A DNA stretch of 60,847 bases from Aquimarina megaterium XH134 (GTDB lineage Bacteria > Bacteroidota > Bacteroidia > Flavobacteriales > Flavobacteriaceae). The translations under genes were made by a program, and so were the position numbers. This document shows, piece after piece, positions 45,334 through 52,769 of the stretch. The number at the start of each line of letters is the position of its first letter. The stretch's first letter is position 1. The stretch spans positions 1-60,847 of the forward strand of contig NZ_JACB01000061.1 of the NCBI RefSeq assembly GCF_000520975.1, read 5' to 3'. The notes beneath the pieces are model-generated. The model searched no databases, was not told the origin of the DNA, and was given only the letters and a program-made list of their open reading frames with translations.

Positions 45334-45903
45334 TCATGCCACTCCTTTTAACAATACTGATATCATATCTCGTTTCAAGATATCAGAATCAATCTCTTTT
45401 TGTTCGGGGTACCATAAATACAATGTTCTTAAGGTAGAGAGTGTAGAAAACACCATAATTTCTACATTATAGGGTTTAATCTCTCCTTTTTCTAATCCTT
45501 TCTTTACTATATCTCTAAAATTATCTTCATATTCCTGGCGCATTTTCTCAAAATATTGCAAATTATTTTCTTCAAGATGCATCCAATCATTATTAAGTGA
45601 AGCTAGACCATCTGCATTTCGCAATGTCACATCTATATGTAAGTCAATAATGTTTTCCAGCTTTTGGATCGTATTTTCATCAGAATTCACAATTTTATTC
45701 ATCCCAATAGTAAATTCTTCTGCAAGTCCAATTATGATAGTAGATAATATTTCTTGTTTTGACTGAATATGATTATACAAGCTTGCTGCTTTAATCCCCA
45801 TAGCTTTTGCCAAATCTCTCATAGTTACTGCACTATACCCTTTTTCCTTAAAAAGAATAGCTGCTGCATTTATAATTTCTTGTTTTCTGCTTTCGGGTCT
45901 CAT
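45334..45903 (-). CDS. TetR-family regulator, probable repressor of the paa operon
   Basis: The 189-residue protein has the TetR N-terminal helix-turn-helix (about 8-55: IINAAAILFKEKGYSAVTMR, DLAKAMGIKAASLYNHIQSK) and a helical ligand domain typical of TetR_C_33-like regulators. It lies directly upstream of paaE on the same strand with a 102-nt gap holding the operator, so it likely controls the operon. A 7-bp hairpin (ATGACTA/TAGTCAT, 45313-45337) overlaps its stop codon and may separate the two transcripts. It may be functionally like PaaR, but the specific ligand is not shown by sequence. Confidence 0.92.
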   Translation of the reverse strand: MRPESRKQEIINAAAILFKEKGYSAVTMRDLAKAMGIKAASLYNHIQSKQEILSTIIIGLAEEFTIGMNKIVNSDENTIQKLENIIDLHIDVTLRNADGLASLNNDWMHLEENNLQYFEKMRQEYEDNFRDIVKKGLEKGEIKPYNVEIMVFSTLSTLRTLYLWYPEQKEIDSDILKRDMISVLLKGVA

Positions 45904-46153
45904 CTGTTTCGATTTATCATTTTTATTGGTCAGATAAAATTCACATAGTAATCATTTTTCAACAGGCTCAACTAATAAAGTGAAGCCGGTATCAAAAACC
46001 TTAACTATACTCATTTCATGGTAGGTATTTTGTTTTCCACTCAAAAATAAATTTTAATCTCATATAACCCATATTTTTGCGACCAAAAACAATGATTATG
46101 ATGAATTTATGTTATAAATAATACTATATTAACCATAAAAAGAAACTAGACTT
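45904..46153. other. Divergent spacer between TetR and META genes
   Basis: No gene is seen. TATTTTTG at 46072-46079 is an exact -7 box for the plus-strand META gene, with no -33 at a proper distance. CAAAAATA at 46042-46049 is the same box on the minus strand for the TetR gene, also without a clear -33. Confidence 0.4.
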
Positions 46154-46591
46154 ATGAAATCTTTACTAATCATTTTGTTTTTCGTGGCATTTTCAAATAC
46201 AAATAGTTGTGCAAACAAAAATAATGCAGCAGTCAAAAGTCAGGAAAAAGAAAATAAGGTTACTAAAAAAACAACTTTTTCTATTACTCGTCTTAATGAG
46301 AAAGATGTTTCTAACAGGAAGTTACATATCACTTTTGACGAAGAACAAAGCTCTGCTTATGGCCATTCTGGCTGTAATACGTTTTCGTCTAAGTATACCG
46401 AAGAAGGCAACACTATTTCTTTTAGCTTTCCTATTGCAACAAAAATGTATTGTAAAAAAAATGCAGCAATAGAAAAAGAATTTTTTAAAACTCTTATTGA
46501 AGTTAAAACCAGAATCCAGAAAGAAGATACTCTAATTTTAAAAGATGGTAATAATAAAGAGTTATTCTTTGGGATAAGATCCAAAGAATAA
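46154..46591 (+). CDS. META-domain lipoprotein (HslJ-like)
   Basis: The 145-residue protein has a probable SPII signal (TNSC, Cys19) and one META domain (about 42-140). The domain has HSGCNTFSSKY and KMYC motifs, and the GCN motif and late Cys typical of HslJ-like proteins are present. The family includes small envelope proteins linked to stress or heat response, with no known enzyme activity. The last 12 codons are also the left arm and loop of a strong terminator, so the gene end is fixed by RNA structure as well as protein sequence. Confidence 0.88.
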   Translation: MKSLLIILFFVAFSNTNSCANKNNAAVKSQEKENKVTKKTTFSITRLNEKDVSNRKLHITFDEEQSSAYGHSGCNTFSSKYTEEGNTISFSFPIATKMYCKKNAAIEKEFFKTLIEVKTRIQKEDTLILKDGNNKELFFGIRSKE

Positions 46592-46597
46592 CTCTTT
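46556..46597 (+). terminator. 17-bp terminator hairpin that contains the META gene stop codon
   Basis: AAAGAGTTATTCTTTGG (46556-46572) pairs perfectly with CCAAAGAATAACTCTTT (46581-46597) over an 8-nt loop, followed by GTATTTTGTT. The stop TAA (46589-46591) lies in the right arm. It also faces the 3' end of the converging protease gene (stop at 46617). Confidence 0.85.
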
Positions 46598-46616
46598 GTA
46601 TTTTGTTATTCTATAT

Positions 46617-48302
46617 CTAGAATTGTTTACTTACAATTACCTTTTTGGTAAAGGAAGTACCATCAGATGTGTTTTTAACATAAATAAAATACATTCCTGT
46701 AGATTTATCTGACATATCAATTTGTCCTTTTTCCTCAGACAATTTCCCAGAATCTACAACCATTCCTGAAATATTATAAAGGTAATATTCTAATTTACCC
46801 TCTACTGTATTAGTAATACTAATAATAGCTTCTGATGCGTTAAACGAAACCGCTAACACCTTTTCTTCTTCAGGTTCAGGATCAGGATCAATTGGTGGCG
46901 GTGGCGGTGGTGGCGGGTTTCCGCCGTTTTCTTGAGAAAGCATATTTAATGTTTCTCTTCCCGTATTATCAGGATCTAACCAATTAGAGAGTCTGTTAGA
47001 ATCTGAGTTACCAAAACTCCATGAAATATTAAACCTACCATAAAAATCTGAAAGACCATTATCATTTGTTCCAGAACAGGCTGCTCCTCCTCCCGCAAGT
47101 TGCCCTACTATTCTACCACTTGGATCAAAAAGAGCAGAACCAGAAGATCCTCCTTCTGTAACTCCAAGATCCCAATCTATTACCTGCCAGGAATCAACAG
47201 GAGCCGTTAAACCCCCAATATTAGTTTTTATTTGTGATAACGCTGTATTTTCTCTACATACCTTCATTATATCTCCACTAGGATGGTGAATCCCTATCGC
47301 AAAATTTGCTGCTACATCTCTTCGATCCCAACCGGCCCATTCTAAATCCCAGGATTCATCTAAACCTCCATCCAAATTCAACAGTTTGAAATCAGATTCT
47401 GCATTCGCAGCTAATCGTGTAGCTCCACTCGTTGTTTGGTTTACTGCTGCATCTGTACTGCCTGTAGTTGTTGCACAAGAAGGATTAGGACTAATCCAAT
47501 TAAAACGAAATGCCCAAGTAGATTCATTACCAGCATTACAATGATTAGCTGTCAAAAAATATGGTGCTTTATCATTCTTCGTATTATTAATCAATGTCCC
47601 TGTACAAACAAATCCTTGCATAATCACAAAAGCTACAGCATGTTTTAATCTATCTTTTAATTCATCAAAATCTTCTCCAACAGGACAATTCACATCTTGA
47701 TTACAGTCTCCCGATTCATCTATTTTTTGCTGAATTTGAGTATTTGTAATTGAACGATATCCATGAATTACTTTAGCAATATTTAATTGCCCTTTACCAG
47801 CAACAGAAGCAGGTTCAAAATATTCTATCCAAACATTATCTCCTTCTACCATCCAAGTACCTAGCATCTGGTCTGGTCTGTTAAAGATATTTGTATATGC
47901 ACCCAAAAGATCAGATTTATCTCTATTATATAGATGCACGGTAGCTCCTCTAGGTATTTTATAGGTGTCAAAAATGAAATTTAATGTCTTGGCACCTTTA
48001 GATATAATATTAATACGCCATATTCTATCTCCATTGGGTAATTCGTCCCATACTCCAGAATTTTTAAGACCTAAGTTTACTTTAAGTTCATAACCAAATC
48101 TCCATGGTCTTGATTTATCTAAATCATTCTTGGCATCTTCAGCTTCAATTTTAGCCAAATCAAAATTTTTCATAAGCATCGGAACTATGCTTTTTTTCTC
48201 CTGCATACCCCAACTTACTGGTTCACTATATGTAACCTGGGCATTTATACCTAATGTAAATAATAACAATCCTAATACTATCAGCTTAATTCTCACAACC
48301 AT
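46617..48302 (-). CDS. Secreted lysyl-endopeptidase-like trypsin-fold protease with sorting tail
   Basis: The 561-residue protein has a signal peptide (about 1-22) and a propeptide with a WRI-type beta domain (about 60-190). The S1 protease domain (about 195-455) has the catalytic-His motif FLTANHC and the catalytic-Ser motif TEGGSSGSALFD. GIHHPSGD and CSGTNDNGLSDFYGRF match lysyl endopeptidases of the Achromobacter protease I group. A run of eight prolines and an acidic stretch (about 465-485) link to a C-terminal beta domain (about 490-561, MYFIYVK, KKVIVSKQF) that fits a type IX sorting domain. It would be cleaved and secreted. Confidence 0.93.
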   Translation of the reverse strand: MVVRIKLIVLGLLLFTLGINAQVTYSEPVSWGMQEKKSIVPMLMKNFDLAKIEAEDAKNDLDKSRPWRFGYELKVNLGLKNSGVWDELPNGDRIWRINIISKGAKTLNFIFDTYKIPRGATVHLYNRDKSDLLGAYTNIFNRPDQMLGTWMVEGDNVWIEYFEPASVAGKGQLNIAKVIHGYRSITNTQIQQKIDESGDCNQDVNCPVGEDFDELKDRLKHAVAFVIMQGFVCTGTLINNTKNDKAPYFLTANHCNAGNESTWAFRFNWISPNPSCATTTGSTDAAVNQTTSGATRLAANAESDFKLLNLDGGLDESWDLEWAGWDRRDVAANFAIGIHHPSGDIMKVCRENTALSQIKTNIGGLTAPVDSWQVIDWDLGVTEGGSSGSALFDPSGRIVGQLAGGGAACSGTNDNGLSDFYGRFNISWSFGNSDSNRLSNWLDPDNTGRETLNMLSQENGGNPPPPPPPPIDPDPEPEEEKVLAVSFNASEAIISITNTVEGKLEYYLYNISGMVVDSGKLSEEKGQIDMSDKSTGMYFIYVKNTSDGTSFTKKVIVSKQF

Positions 48303-48323
48303 TTATTTTTTTAATTGATAAAA

Positions 48324-48358
48324 CAAATTTAACTATTTAAGAATACTTCAATATCAAA
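48324..48358 (-). promoter_or_regulatory. Candidate promoter of the secreted protease gene
   Basis: On the minus strand TAAATTTG (48331-48324) is an exact TAnnTTTG box. TTG at 48351-48349 gives a 17-nt spacer and TTTG at 48358-48355 a 23-nt spacer, both within the flavobacterial range. Transcription would begin close to the ATG at 48302. Confidence 0.5.
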
Positions 48359-48413
48359 ATAAAACTATTAATTTTCCAATTAAATTGTCTTGATAAAAAA
48401 TTAATTTCTATAT

Positions 48414-50174
48414 ATGTCTCTAAATATTGTATCTAACCCCCTAATTGAAAGGCTTCCCGCACATTTAAAACAATTCATAAAACCACAAAATTATGAAGAG
48501 TATACGCCGATAAATCAAGCGGTTTGGAGGTATGTTATGCGCAAAAACACCACTTCTCTTAGTAAAGTTGCCCATAATTCTTATCTAAATGGCCTTAAAA
48601 AGACAGGAATTTCGATCGATGAGATACCAAGTATGTATGGAATGAATCGAATTTTAAAAGAAATTGGTTGGGCGGCTGTAGCTGTCGATGGATTTATCCC
48701 TCCTAATGCATTTATGGAGTTTCAGGCATATAATATTCTTGTTATCGCATCAGACATCAGGCAATTAGAAAATATTGAATACACCCCTGCTCCCGATATA
48801 ATTCATGAAGCGGCGGGACATGCTCCTATCATTGCTAATCCTGATTATGCAGAGTACCTACGACGTTTCGGGAAAATTGGTTGCAAAGCAATCTCTTCTA
48901 AAAAAGATTATGATATGTATGAAGCTGTGCGTACACTTTCTATTCTAAAAGAGGCATATGGTACAAATCCAAAAGAGATAGAAGAAGCAGAAAGAAAAAT
49001 AGAAGAGTTACAAAATCAAAAAGAGAACCCTTCGGAAATGGCTTTGATACGTAACTTACATTGGTGGACGGTTGAATATGGTCTAATTGGTACAGTAGAT
49101 GAACCTAGAATCTATGGTGCAGGATTGCTTTCCTCGATTGGAGAAAGCGAATGGTGCATGACAGACAATGTAAAAAAACTGCCCTACTCTCCCGATGCTG
49201 CTTTTCAGGATTTTGACATTACCAAACCACAACCTCAACTCTTTGTAACGCCAGATTTTGCTTATTTATGTCAGGTATTAGAAGAATTTGCAGATACTAT
49301 GGCTTTAAGAAAAGGTGGGCACAGAGGACTTGCAAAATTAATCGAATCAGAAAATTTAGGAACCATAGAGTTAAGTACTGGTCTACAAATCTCGGGAGTA
49401 TTTACCCGAATGATAAAAAATGAGGATAACGAAGTTATTTATTTTGAAACTAGTGGCCCAACAGCACTTTCTTTTAGAGAAAAAGAGCTTATTGGCCATG
49501 GTATAGAAGCTCACCCTAATGGGCTTAGATCTCCTCTTGGGAAATTAAAAGGGATCAATCTTGCTATAGAAAACATGTCTCCAAGAGACCTGAAAGCTTA
49601 TAATTTCTATGATGGAGAGTATATAGAATTCGAATTCGAAAGTGGAATTACTATTGCAGGAACTAATATTACCGGGATAAGAAACATTAAAGGTGAATTG
49701 ATTTTAATTCAATTTAGTGAATGTACTATCAAATACAAAGACGAATATCTTTTTAAACCAGAATGGGGTACTTTTGATTTGGCTGTCGGAAAAGAAATCG
49801 TATCTGCTTTCTCTGGTCCTGCAGATGATAACTCATTTGATTTAGTGACTCATAACCCTTCGTTGGTTACTGCACAAAGAACATATTCTGAAAAAGAAAA
49901 AGATCTACATTCTTTATACTCCTCTATTAAAAATATTAGAGAAGGAAAAAATACTACGTTTTCACTGGAAGCCGTATTCGAAATTTTAGAAAAAGATCAC
50001 CCCAGCGATTGGTTACTCTCTTTAGAGATTTATGAATTAGTTTATGATAGAGATTCAATATTTGCTTCGCAAGTGTTAGAACATCTTAAAAACATACAAT
50101 CTAAAAGACCTAATATTAAACATTTAATTAATAGCGGTATTGATACTGTGATCAATTCAGAATTTACGGTATAG
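48414..50174 (+). CDS. Aromatic amino acid hydroxylase (phenylalanine 4-monooxygenase type)
   Basis: The 586-residue protein has the biopterin-dependent hydroxylase domain in its N-terminal half (about 20-330). Iron ligands are visible as the two histidines of PDIIHEAAGHAP (about 125-136) and the later Glu in LLSSIGESEW. The C-terminal half (about 340-586) is an extension found in Bacteroidota and related forms but not in short proteobacterial PhhA. It probably converts phenylalanine to tyrosine with a tetrahydropterin. It would compete with the phenylacetyl-CoA route a few kilobases away for phenylalanine. Tryptophan or tyrosine hydroxylation cannot be excluded. Confidence 0.92.
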   Translation: MSLNIVSNPLIERLPAHLKQFIKPQNYEEYTPINQAVWRYVMRKNTTSLSKVAHNSYLNGLKKTGISIDEIPSMYGMNRILKEIGWAAVAVDGFIPPNAFMEFQAYNILVIASDIRQLENIEYTPAPDIIHEAAGHAPIIANPDYAEYLRRFGKIGCKAISSKKDYDMYEAVRTLSILKEAYGTNPKEIEEAERKIEELQNQKENPSEMALIRNLHWWTVEYGLIGTVDEPRIYGAGLLSSIGESEWCMTDNVKKLPYSPDAAFQDFDITKPQPQLFVTPDFAYLCQVLEEFADTMALRKGGHRGLAKLIESENLGTIELSTGLQISGVFTRMIKNEDNEVIYFETSGPTALSFREKELIGHGIEAHPNGLRSPLGKLKGINLAIENMSPRDLKAYNFYDGEYIEFEFESGITIAGTNITGIRNIKGELILIQFSECTIKYKDEYLFKPEWGTFDLAVGKEIVSAFSGPADDNSFDLVTHNPSLVTAQRTYSEKEKDLHSLYSSIKNIREGKNTTFSLEAVFEILEKDHPSDWLLSLEIYELVYDRDSIFASQVLEHLKNIQSKRPNIKHLINSGIDTVINSEFTV

Positions 50175-50497
50175 AATACTATTTCTTTTTTTTAAATTAT
50201 TTCTTCAGAAATCATGGCTTCTAGAATTTTTAGTTTGCTACCATATAAGTGTGTGTGTTTCTAAAATTCTTAACCAAAACAACTTAAATACTATCAAAAA
50301 CCTCATTACCAACAGATTATATATAAAGTGCAACTTTATATGCATGCATAATAAATATGTAAAAAACAAAAAATCACTTGTCAATTTTTATGGCCTAACC
50401 ACATTTTTTTTGAGTATTTAACACCTTGCAAATCAAGGTAATAAGATATCATTTTCCTAATTTTAAAAGACAAAACTAACTTAAGTATATTAAAATT
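50175..50497. other. 323-bp spacer with three inverted repeats
   Basis: No ORF is convincing here. It contains TATAAAGT-GCA-ACTTTATA (50322-50340), a palindrome TATGCATGCATA (50339-50350) that abuts it, and ACCTTG-CAAAT-CAAGGT (50423-50439) about 60 nt before the next start codon. These could be operators for the lipoprotein gene. No TAnnTTTG box was found. Confidence 0.4.
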
Positions 50498-51673
50498 ATG
50501 AAAAAATCATTTTTACTTTTAAATGTAGTTCTCGTTTCCTTGTTATTTTTTAATTGCGAAACGGAAGAAGTAGTCGTTAACGAAACTAATGTCGTTCAAA
50601 ACAAGAATAGAATAGACAAAAAGAAGATTGCATTTGACCTAATTGATTTACTAGCTAACACAGAGTTTAGTACTAATATTGTGGAGGTATTAGGCAAAGA
50701 TCGAACACCAGGTATTAAGTTATCTAAAGTATTAAAAGAAAACGCCTCCTTATTATCAGATCAGGAATCGTATCAATCCTTAAAAAAAGTAGTAGATAAA
50801 GCAGATAATCAGCTTAAATCTAATGAAATACCTGATAATATAGAAATACCAGAATTATGGTTACAAAAACCTAATAATAAATCTGTAAACTACGCTGATC
50901 TATTAGTATCATTTGCTCCCGAAGGTGATGAAAAATCATGGACAAAAATTGAAGCGTATACGCTTGATGGAGAAACCGTTTTTCTAGACGTTAAAGATAT
51001 ACCTAGTGTACCTGTACTTGTTATAGAAACCAAAGGTTATGAAACCTTAAAAGCAGAAGTTGATTATATGAATAAGCAGTTACAAACTGCTGGATTACAA
51101 AATAATCGTTTTAAGTCTGCTAAAATGGACTTAAGTCCTTCTTCAAAAGCCAATGCAGGGCTTGAAACTACCAAATTAGACAAAATACGATTAAATAACG
51201 ATGAGGAGCCCTGGATTAGTGGTGCTGCAGAAGTTTACGCTATCACTTCTGGAATAAAAAACAACAGTAATGAAGCTGAAGTAAAGATCATACCTATGTA
51301 TTATCTGGATTATGAAGGCACAACATATTACCCTAACCAAATCTTGCTTTTCTGGGACGATTATAAATACCAGGCAGCAAATATCCAATTATTCGAAAAA
51401 GATGACAACTACAATTTTAAGCAATTGGTCACCATTATTGTTGATGGTATTTTTCAAATTGTTGGTACAGTTTCTGGACAGCCATGGGTAAATGTACTTG
51501 GGCAGGTGGCAGGAGCTATCTTACAAGCAATGCCAGATGAATGGTACACCAATAACGATGATTATGTAGATTCTTTGTATACCATTCAAAAAAACAAAAC
51601 CTATACCAATCACGTAGGTGCCCGAGGTAATGCAACCGTTACTTTATCTCCTCTGTTTATCCCTAATAATTAA
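50498..51673 (+). CDS. Lipoprotein of unknown function (possibly DUF3103-like)
   Basis: The 391-residue protein has an SPII signal (LFFNC, Cys20), then an acidic, helical N-terminal part (about 25-125). A middle segment has SFAPEGDEKSWTKIEAYTLDG (about 145-165) and PVLVIETKG. The C-terminal part (about 225-390) has conserved-looking aromatic motifs (YYLDYEGTTYYPNQILLFWDD). The middle motif resembles proteins annotated as DUF3103, known to me mainly as uncharacterised secreted proteins, but this is from memory and tentative. The gene is alone, with a strong terminator after it. Confidence 0.8.
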   Translation: MKKSFLLLNVVLVSLLFFNCETEEVVVNETNVVQNKNRIDKKKIAFDLIDLLANTEFSTNIVEVLGKDRTPGIKLSKVLKENASLLSDQESYQSLKKVVDKADNQLKSNEIPDNIEIPELWLQKPNNKSVNYADLLVSFAPEGDEKSWTKIEAYTLDGETVFLDVKDIPSVPVLVIETKGYETLKAEVDYMNKQLQTAGLQNNRFKSAKMDLSPSSKANAGLETTKLDKIRLNNDEEPWISGAAEVYAITSGIKNNSNEAEVKIIPMYYLDYEGTTYYPNQILLFWDDYKYQAANIQLFEKDDNYNFKQLVTIIVDGIFQIVGTVSGQPWVNVLGQVAGAILQAMPDEWYTNNDDYVDSLYTIQKNKTYTNHVGARGNATVTLSPLFIPNN

Positions 51674-51691
51674 ACAACACGTTATAAAAAT

Positions 51692-51728
51692 AAAAGAGGT
51701 GACTGTATTTACTACAGTCACCTCTTTT
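51692..51728. terminator. Bidirectional terminator between the lipoprotein and GSCFA genes
   Basis: AAAAGAGGTGACTGTA (51692-51707) pairs perfectly with TACAGTCACCTCTTTT (51713-51728) over a 5-nt loop. A-rich left and T-rich right flanks let it stop both converging genes. Confidence 0.92.
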
Positions 51729-51755
51729 TATTTTAATCATAGAACTCATAAATAA

Positions 51756-52709
51756 TCATTCTCCCCAAATCATATGAGGGTATTCTTTATAGAGTTGATA
51801 TTTTTTTGATTCAAGCTTCTGTAAAAATAACACATGTTGCTCACTTTGTGGATTAAACGGTCTATGCATCATTCCTTTTTTGATTTCTTCGACTCTACCC
51901 ATAGTCTGGGCAGTCTTTTCAGAAATCCAAGCTTCAGAAAAACGCTCCCAAATATAATCTATCGCCAGTGTATTAGGGTGAATCATATCTACATTGTAAA
52001 ACCGATAATCCCTAAGTTCATCCATCATGATTTCATAAGAAGGAAAATAATTTAGATTTTTATTGCTACTAATAGTTTGATGTAGCGATGTGATTAAATG
52101 AGACTTACTTCTATTGTTTTCTACAAACCCATCTTTACTATGCCGTACAGGGGAAACAGTAAATACAATTTCTACTGAAGGGTTAATACCTCTAATTAGA
52201 TGTATACAATTCTGAAGGCATTGATTGATCTCATCTACAGATAATAATTCTTTTTCAAACTCTCTTTGCGGAATTTTATGACAGTTCGCCACCACCATAT
52301 CCAGAGATTTTAATCGATATACCCAAGCGGTTCCTAAAGTGATAAAAACATGTGTCGCAGAATTAATATTCTTTCTTGTAGTCGTTAATGCCGTGTTTAA
52401 ATTAGACAATGCTACATTTTGATCGGCATTGCTTAAAGAGGAGTGTGCATCAAAACAATGCCATTGTTCATTGATATAAAACAAATCTGTATCGGTATAT
52501 TGTTCTCCCTGAGTAGCCATCCACAAAAATGTTTCTATTGCTTTAGGGTGAAATAATATCCCAAATGGATTGATCTTATTCCTGAACTTAAAATATTCGA
52601 ATTTCTCTCCTATGTTTTCTGCAAAACATGAACCTAACAGTAAAAGTTCTGAGTTATAATCAACTTTTGGCTCTTGAGACTGTAGCGTTATTTTGGTTTG
52701 TAGGTTCAT
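51756..52709 (-). CDS. GSCFA-domain protein
   Basis: The 317-residue protein carries the family name motif LLLGSCFAENIGEK (about 24-37) and later HPNTLAIDYIW. The fold is related to SGNH-type hydrolases, and the Ser of the GSC motif with the Asp/His in MIHPN fits that group. The enzyme function is unknown. It has no signal peptide, so it is probably cytoplasmic. It follows alaS on the same strand, separated by a spacer with a GC-rich hairpin. The pairing with alaS may be only positional. Confidence 0.92.
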   Translation of the reverse strand: MNLQTKITLQSQEPKVDYNSELLLLGSCFAENIGEKFEYFKFRNKINPFGILFHPKAIETFLWMATQGEQYTDTDLFYINEQWHCFDAHSSLSNADQNVALSNLNTALTTTRKNINSATHVFITLGTAWVYRLKSLDMVVANCHKIPQREFEKELLSVDEINQCLQNCIHLIRGINPSVEIVFTVSPVRHSKDGFVENNRSKSHLITSLHQTISSNKNLNYFPSYEIMMDELRDYRFYNVDMIHPNTLAIDYIWERFSEAWISEKTAQTMGRVEEIKKGMMHRPFNPQSEQHVLFLQKLESKKYQLYKEYPHMIWGE

Positions 52710-52720
52710 AAGTCTCCTTA

Positions 52721-52758
52721 CTCCAACCTCTTCCTTTATGCGGAAGAGGGAGAGTTTT
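52721..52758. repeat. GC-rich hairpin in the alaS-GSCFA spacer (repeat-like)
   Basis: CCTCTTCC (52727-52734) pairs with GGAAGAGG (52742-52749) over a 7-nt loop, with an outer CTC/GAG pair and TTTT after it on the plus strand. The pyrimidine-rich CTC-CAACC-TCTTCC style is like small interspersed repeats of Bacteroidota spacers. On the operon strand it has no T tract, so it is not a normal alaS terminator. Confidence 0.5.
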
Positions 52759-52769
52759 ATAGTTTAAGA

